From assembly GCA_051453625.1 (NCBI GenBank), contig JBOZIK010000001.1:63476905-63540904 (forward strand): a DNA stretch of 64,000 bases, read 5' to 3'. This document shows positions 60,440 through 64,000 of the stretch, piece by piece (within the stretch, counting starts at the first letter, position 1; every line of letters starts with the position of its first letter). The translations under genes and the position numbers were made by a program. Under the pieces are notes generated by a model, which searched no databases, was not told the origin of the DNA, and worked only from the letters and a program-made list of their open reading frames with translations. This stretch comes from Welwitschia mirabilis. Taxonomy: Eukaryota > Gnetophyta > Gnetopsida > Welwitschiales.

Positions 60440-61760
60440 CACCTAAAAATTTGATTTGTAAATTATAAAAAAAGTTCCTTTGTATAGGGAGGATCAATCC
60501 AAACATGATAATCATGAATAATAGTTTTAGTTATAAATTCAAAAAATTGATTTGTACTAGAGAAGGAGAAAACATAATTTTTTTGTATTTTTCTTTAATT
60601 AAGAATGAAATAAAATAAATGCATTGAATGAAAGTGGAATGTAATGAATTATAATGCAAGATTAAATACAAATGTAATCCTAATGTAAATTATCTAATCA
60701 ATTAACCAATCTATTATTACCTAGAATGATCCTTATAATCTATATTAATTATAAGATATTATCACTTAATTATAATAAACATAAACTATAAGGAAGATAA
60801 GAAGAATCGATTTGATAGAAAAATAATTCAATGAATCTTTATTTATTAATCAAATTGTGTACATCCACTTATAAGTAAAAACTTCTTAATGAAGGATTAT
60901 TTTTCAATACTAATGTATTCCTTCATATAAGATGAATAGATCTCCTTGCTTCTAAAATATCCAAGTATCTTAATAATTCTAGATGCATCCAAGATAGAAA
61001 ATGAATGATTAAAGGGGATACATATAGTTTCATATTAGTAGTTAAAGTATTCTAAGTATGAAAACCAAAAGGGTATGATTATTTTTTACAAATTTGGAAC
61101 AAACTGTTATTTTTTTTAATATAACTATATTGTAGTTTAGTGATCTAATCTAGATGACCTAGGAAGATGATGGTTGAGTTTCAATAACTATGTACAGTAT
61201 TTCAAAAATCAAACTTTTTCTGATAATTATCCCATGGTCTCATCCAAATAATGGGCTAGACAATCACTTAATCATCGAAGTAATGATGGTGTATAATCAT
61301 TAGAACATATTATGTTGCCTATGGATATGGTTAGTCTTCTGACCTCATTTAAATTTCTAGGTACATGATTCATTTTTCTTGCTAATTTATATTTTGATTA
61401 TTAACTTTTGATCTGACACCATCTTATAATATTATAATCTTTTAGAAATCATTCCCTTGGACATATAAATTGGTCATGTCAATTCTGATAGGTGTTGTAA
61501 TGTCATTCATGGAAATGTCTCCTAGATATAATTTTCCATATTGCTCAAGTTTTCTCTTATTGAAGGCTTATTAGAAAGGTATAGAATATAGAATTCTTCT
61601 AAATCATTATAAAAGAGTTATTTATGTTGATAATCTATGCATTTCACAATTGGCATAATAGCACTATATAATTCTTCTAAATCCCTTGAAAGACTATCAA
61701 TTAGGCCTAAAAATATGCTCCATAAATACTATTAAATAGATCAATTTGGGCTTCATAACA
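60440..61760 (-). mobile_element. Element E4 3' LTR
   Basis: Same family as the E3 LTR, ending cttcataaca next to a purine tract on the inner side. The orientation makes it the 3' LTR of a minus-strand element whose body lies to the right. The left edge is uncertain because the first part is poorly conserved. It contains gatgac-type modules near 61150 and 61230-61290. Confidence 0.65.
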
Positions 61761-61780
61761 TATAGCCCCACTTAGAGTTT
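61761..61780 (-). other. E4 polypurine tract
   Basis: On the minus strand aactctaagtggggctata directly precedes tgttatgaag. It closely matches the E1 tract (ctaagtggagggcta). Confidence 0.75.
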
Positions 61781-64000
61781 ATAATTCCTCACAAAATGAG
61801 AAAATAACTGAATCACAAGGTAAATAGGTAGGTTAATTAATCAATAGGTCCAAAAAAATTGTAGAATTTTTACCATTCAAGTCTACGTAAAAATAGGGCA
61901 AATCTAGTATGCAAGATTAGTTGTTTTTATGGTTATCTGGATGACATGATGACTTATCCACTAGAATTGCCCAAATGATTATGTGAATGATGGCTTGTTT
62001 ACTACTTAAATTTAATTTTTATTACCAATTCTACTATTATCTTTACTCTCTATCTACCATGGATAATGATCAAAGATATAGAGTACAAAATAGGTATACA
62101 GAAACAAAAATAATGTAAGGATCATAAAAACTAGTTTTGATACAAGAAAATTAGATAATATATAGGAACTTTACAATTCAATTGTGTTGTAAGGATATTC
62201 TAAATGATACATCATCATCCAGTGGGGGTGATGAAGGAAATAATGTGTGCTTTACACTCAAAGTCTTATCTACTAGAAAGGAGAATGTTTACTTCTCAGC
62301 CCTAGTAATCTTAATATGCTAAGTTGTAATAACCTCTAAAAGACCCATCATGATAGTATGCTTAACATGAATTAGTTATCAAGATATAGTAGTCATTTAC
62401 TCCTCTAATATCATCGTTCTTTAATTCATCCTCTTTATTAGTCTTTGCTGTATACCTAGTAAGAGATCTTGCATTTCCTTAAGTGTAATACCCTCTATTG
62501 AAGTACCACATAGAGGGGTTCTTTATTCCTGCTACTATTCATTTATGAGTTAGTTTCCCGTATGTACAAAGTAATGAAGTATGATCTAAAGATGTAGCTA
62601 GGTTTATATACTCTATGGCTCAGTTATCACATATCGATCAAATATAGTAGATAGAATATTATAGAAAAAGGTAAAAAAGTTATAGGGTCTATAAAATCCC
62701 AGAATCAATCATACTCCACAAACTTCTCCAAATGTATGATGCTTAATCCATCTATTCACCTCATCAAAAATAGTTAAAATCTACAAGTGGGATATCAAGT
62801 GCCTATCATGGAATGTTGGATTGATGTTATAAACTTGGGGTCATTGAAGTATTTGATAAGCTATGAATAGATGTGTAAGCAAAATATCATATGAAATTGC
62901 TACCAATTCCTAATGAATATCAAGAATAATAAAATTTTGATGTTGATCCATTACTCATCTTGAAGTATGAATGTGAGTATCCCCTACACTGCCAACACTT
63001 GTGACTCAATTAATGTACCCTAATAATATGCATATGTCCTATCCCTTAATTATGGATTAAATCATGTCCCAGTTCTCTTCTTGAGGTTCTTATTATACCC
63101 CTACATGCATAGTATCATAAAATGCATAGATCTTCCTAGTAAAGTGAGAGTCATGCGCATTTAGTGATAAATATATCTAAAGCTACATCATCATCTAATC
63201 AGCTTAGACATTAATCAAATACATAAGACTCCTGAAGTTCCTCTTCATATAAATAGACATGTGAGATATAACCTTTATTCAAACTTTGTAAAATGTAATT
63301 CCAAGCAGAAGTAATGGTTTAGAATTTTCTTGCAATAAGGTATTAACTATAGCAACCTATCTAACATGAGCACATGCCCATGACCTATTTCAAAAACACA
63401 CACACACACATATGTATATTAATTATATATGAATACAGAACATAAATCATAATATTCATTTAAAATCCCCATAGTACAAGAAAAAGAAGGCACTAGCAAA
63501 AATGTATGAACTACTATTAAAATAGATACACCAGCCCCCATAAGATAAACAATTCATTTGAAATTGAATAGACAGTAATTATAAGAATAATGATAAAGGT
63601 AGTATAAATATGGTAAAGAGCAGTAGAAATTAAGGGTCTATGTCAAAATTTTGTGATGATTAAAATGCAAATTTTAGTGAACTAATTATTTTAACTATAA
63701 GTTTACAAAGTACAATGGAAAATGGAAGAGAAATCAAAATGTAAAAAAAGAATCCAATTTCTAATGTATCAAGATAAAATACTTATTTCTCAAAAAATAC
63801 ATAGTGAAATTGAAAAGCATTTGAACAAAAACAATAGGAAGAAAAAACTAAATATTCATCATAAAAATTAGATCCTAAAAAAACCTAAAATAAAATAAAT
63901 AAGAAAAAATAATATGAAATAGAGCACACACCTTATTTTAAATAAGAATGGAGAAAACTCTAAAAGAAGATAATAGATTTGAGGTAAATCCATGTTAGAA
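61781..64000 (-). mobile_element. E4 interior (partial, runs off the window)
   Basis: Placed by its position inside the E4 LTR. No pol motif was readable in this part. It is somewhat less AT-rich than the rest at 62200-63380. Hairpin-type words occur near 61940-61995 and 62205-62235 (catcatccagtgggggtgat). A (CA)n run lies at 63393-63408. The rest of the element would lie beyond 64000. Confidence 0.45.

Overview
This is a gene-poor, strongly AT-rich stretch of a plant nuclear genome, almost certainly a seed plant. The evidence is several degenerate LTR retrotransposons of plant types (Ty1-copia with an initiator-Met-tRNA primer site; Ty3-gypsy with Asp-tRNA-like primer sites of the kind used by the Athila group), a CACTA-like terminus, and a dead copy of plant phospholipase A I (LRR plus ARM-like plus patatin domains). 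I see no intact protein-coding gene, tRNA, rRNA, CRISPR array or bacterial feature. The species cannot be named from the sequence. Eleven runs of N are present; some of them look like false gaps.
Layout. 1-9000: mostly unrecognised AT-rich DNA with a CT-rich simple repeat, a CACTA-like end (3479), a duplicated chromovirus-type primer site/LTR junction (6175-6310) and a 46-bp minisatellite. 9039-15258: a decayed copia element on the minus strand (LTRs 9410-10112 and about 14177-14873), flanked on both outer sides by a direct repeat of about 370 bp. 17229-19529: an apparently intronless, stop-ridden phospholipase A I pseudogene on the minus strand, covering the N-terminus to the patatin domain. 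22786-25500: a retrotransposon fragment, a (CT)n microsatellite and a small tandem array.
26000-53357 is a stack of nested elements. The oldest is a Ty3-gypsy element here called E3 (gag, protease, RT, RNase H and integrase remnants at about 26000-30698, continuing at 51228-53357). Element C (30699-51227) inserted into its gag and left a 5-bp target duplication (ttgat/ttaat). The 3' LTR of C was then hit twice: by insertion D (31508-35451; TG...CA ends, duplication atcat/atcct, with an unusual GC-rich core) and by E1 (35730-44002), a non-autonomous relative of C. E1 and C both lack a recognisable RT and integrase core. 53358-60440 holds nothing I can identify. 60440-64000 carries the 3' LTR and part of the interior of another related element, E4.
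No working pathway is present. The observations most worth following are an imperfect inverted-repeat module (about 40 bp, spaced about 110 bp) that recurs in the LTRs, in the leaders and at the pol deletion of the Ty3 elements; the phospholipase retrocopy; the copia flanking repeats; and the GC-rich core of D. Every recognisable coding remnant is on the minus strand.
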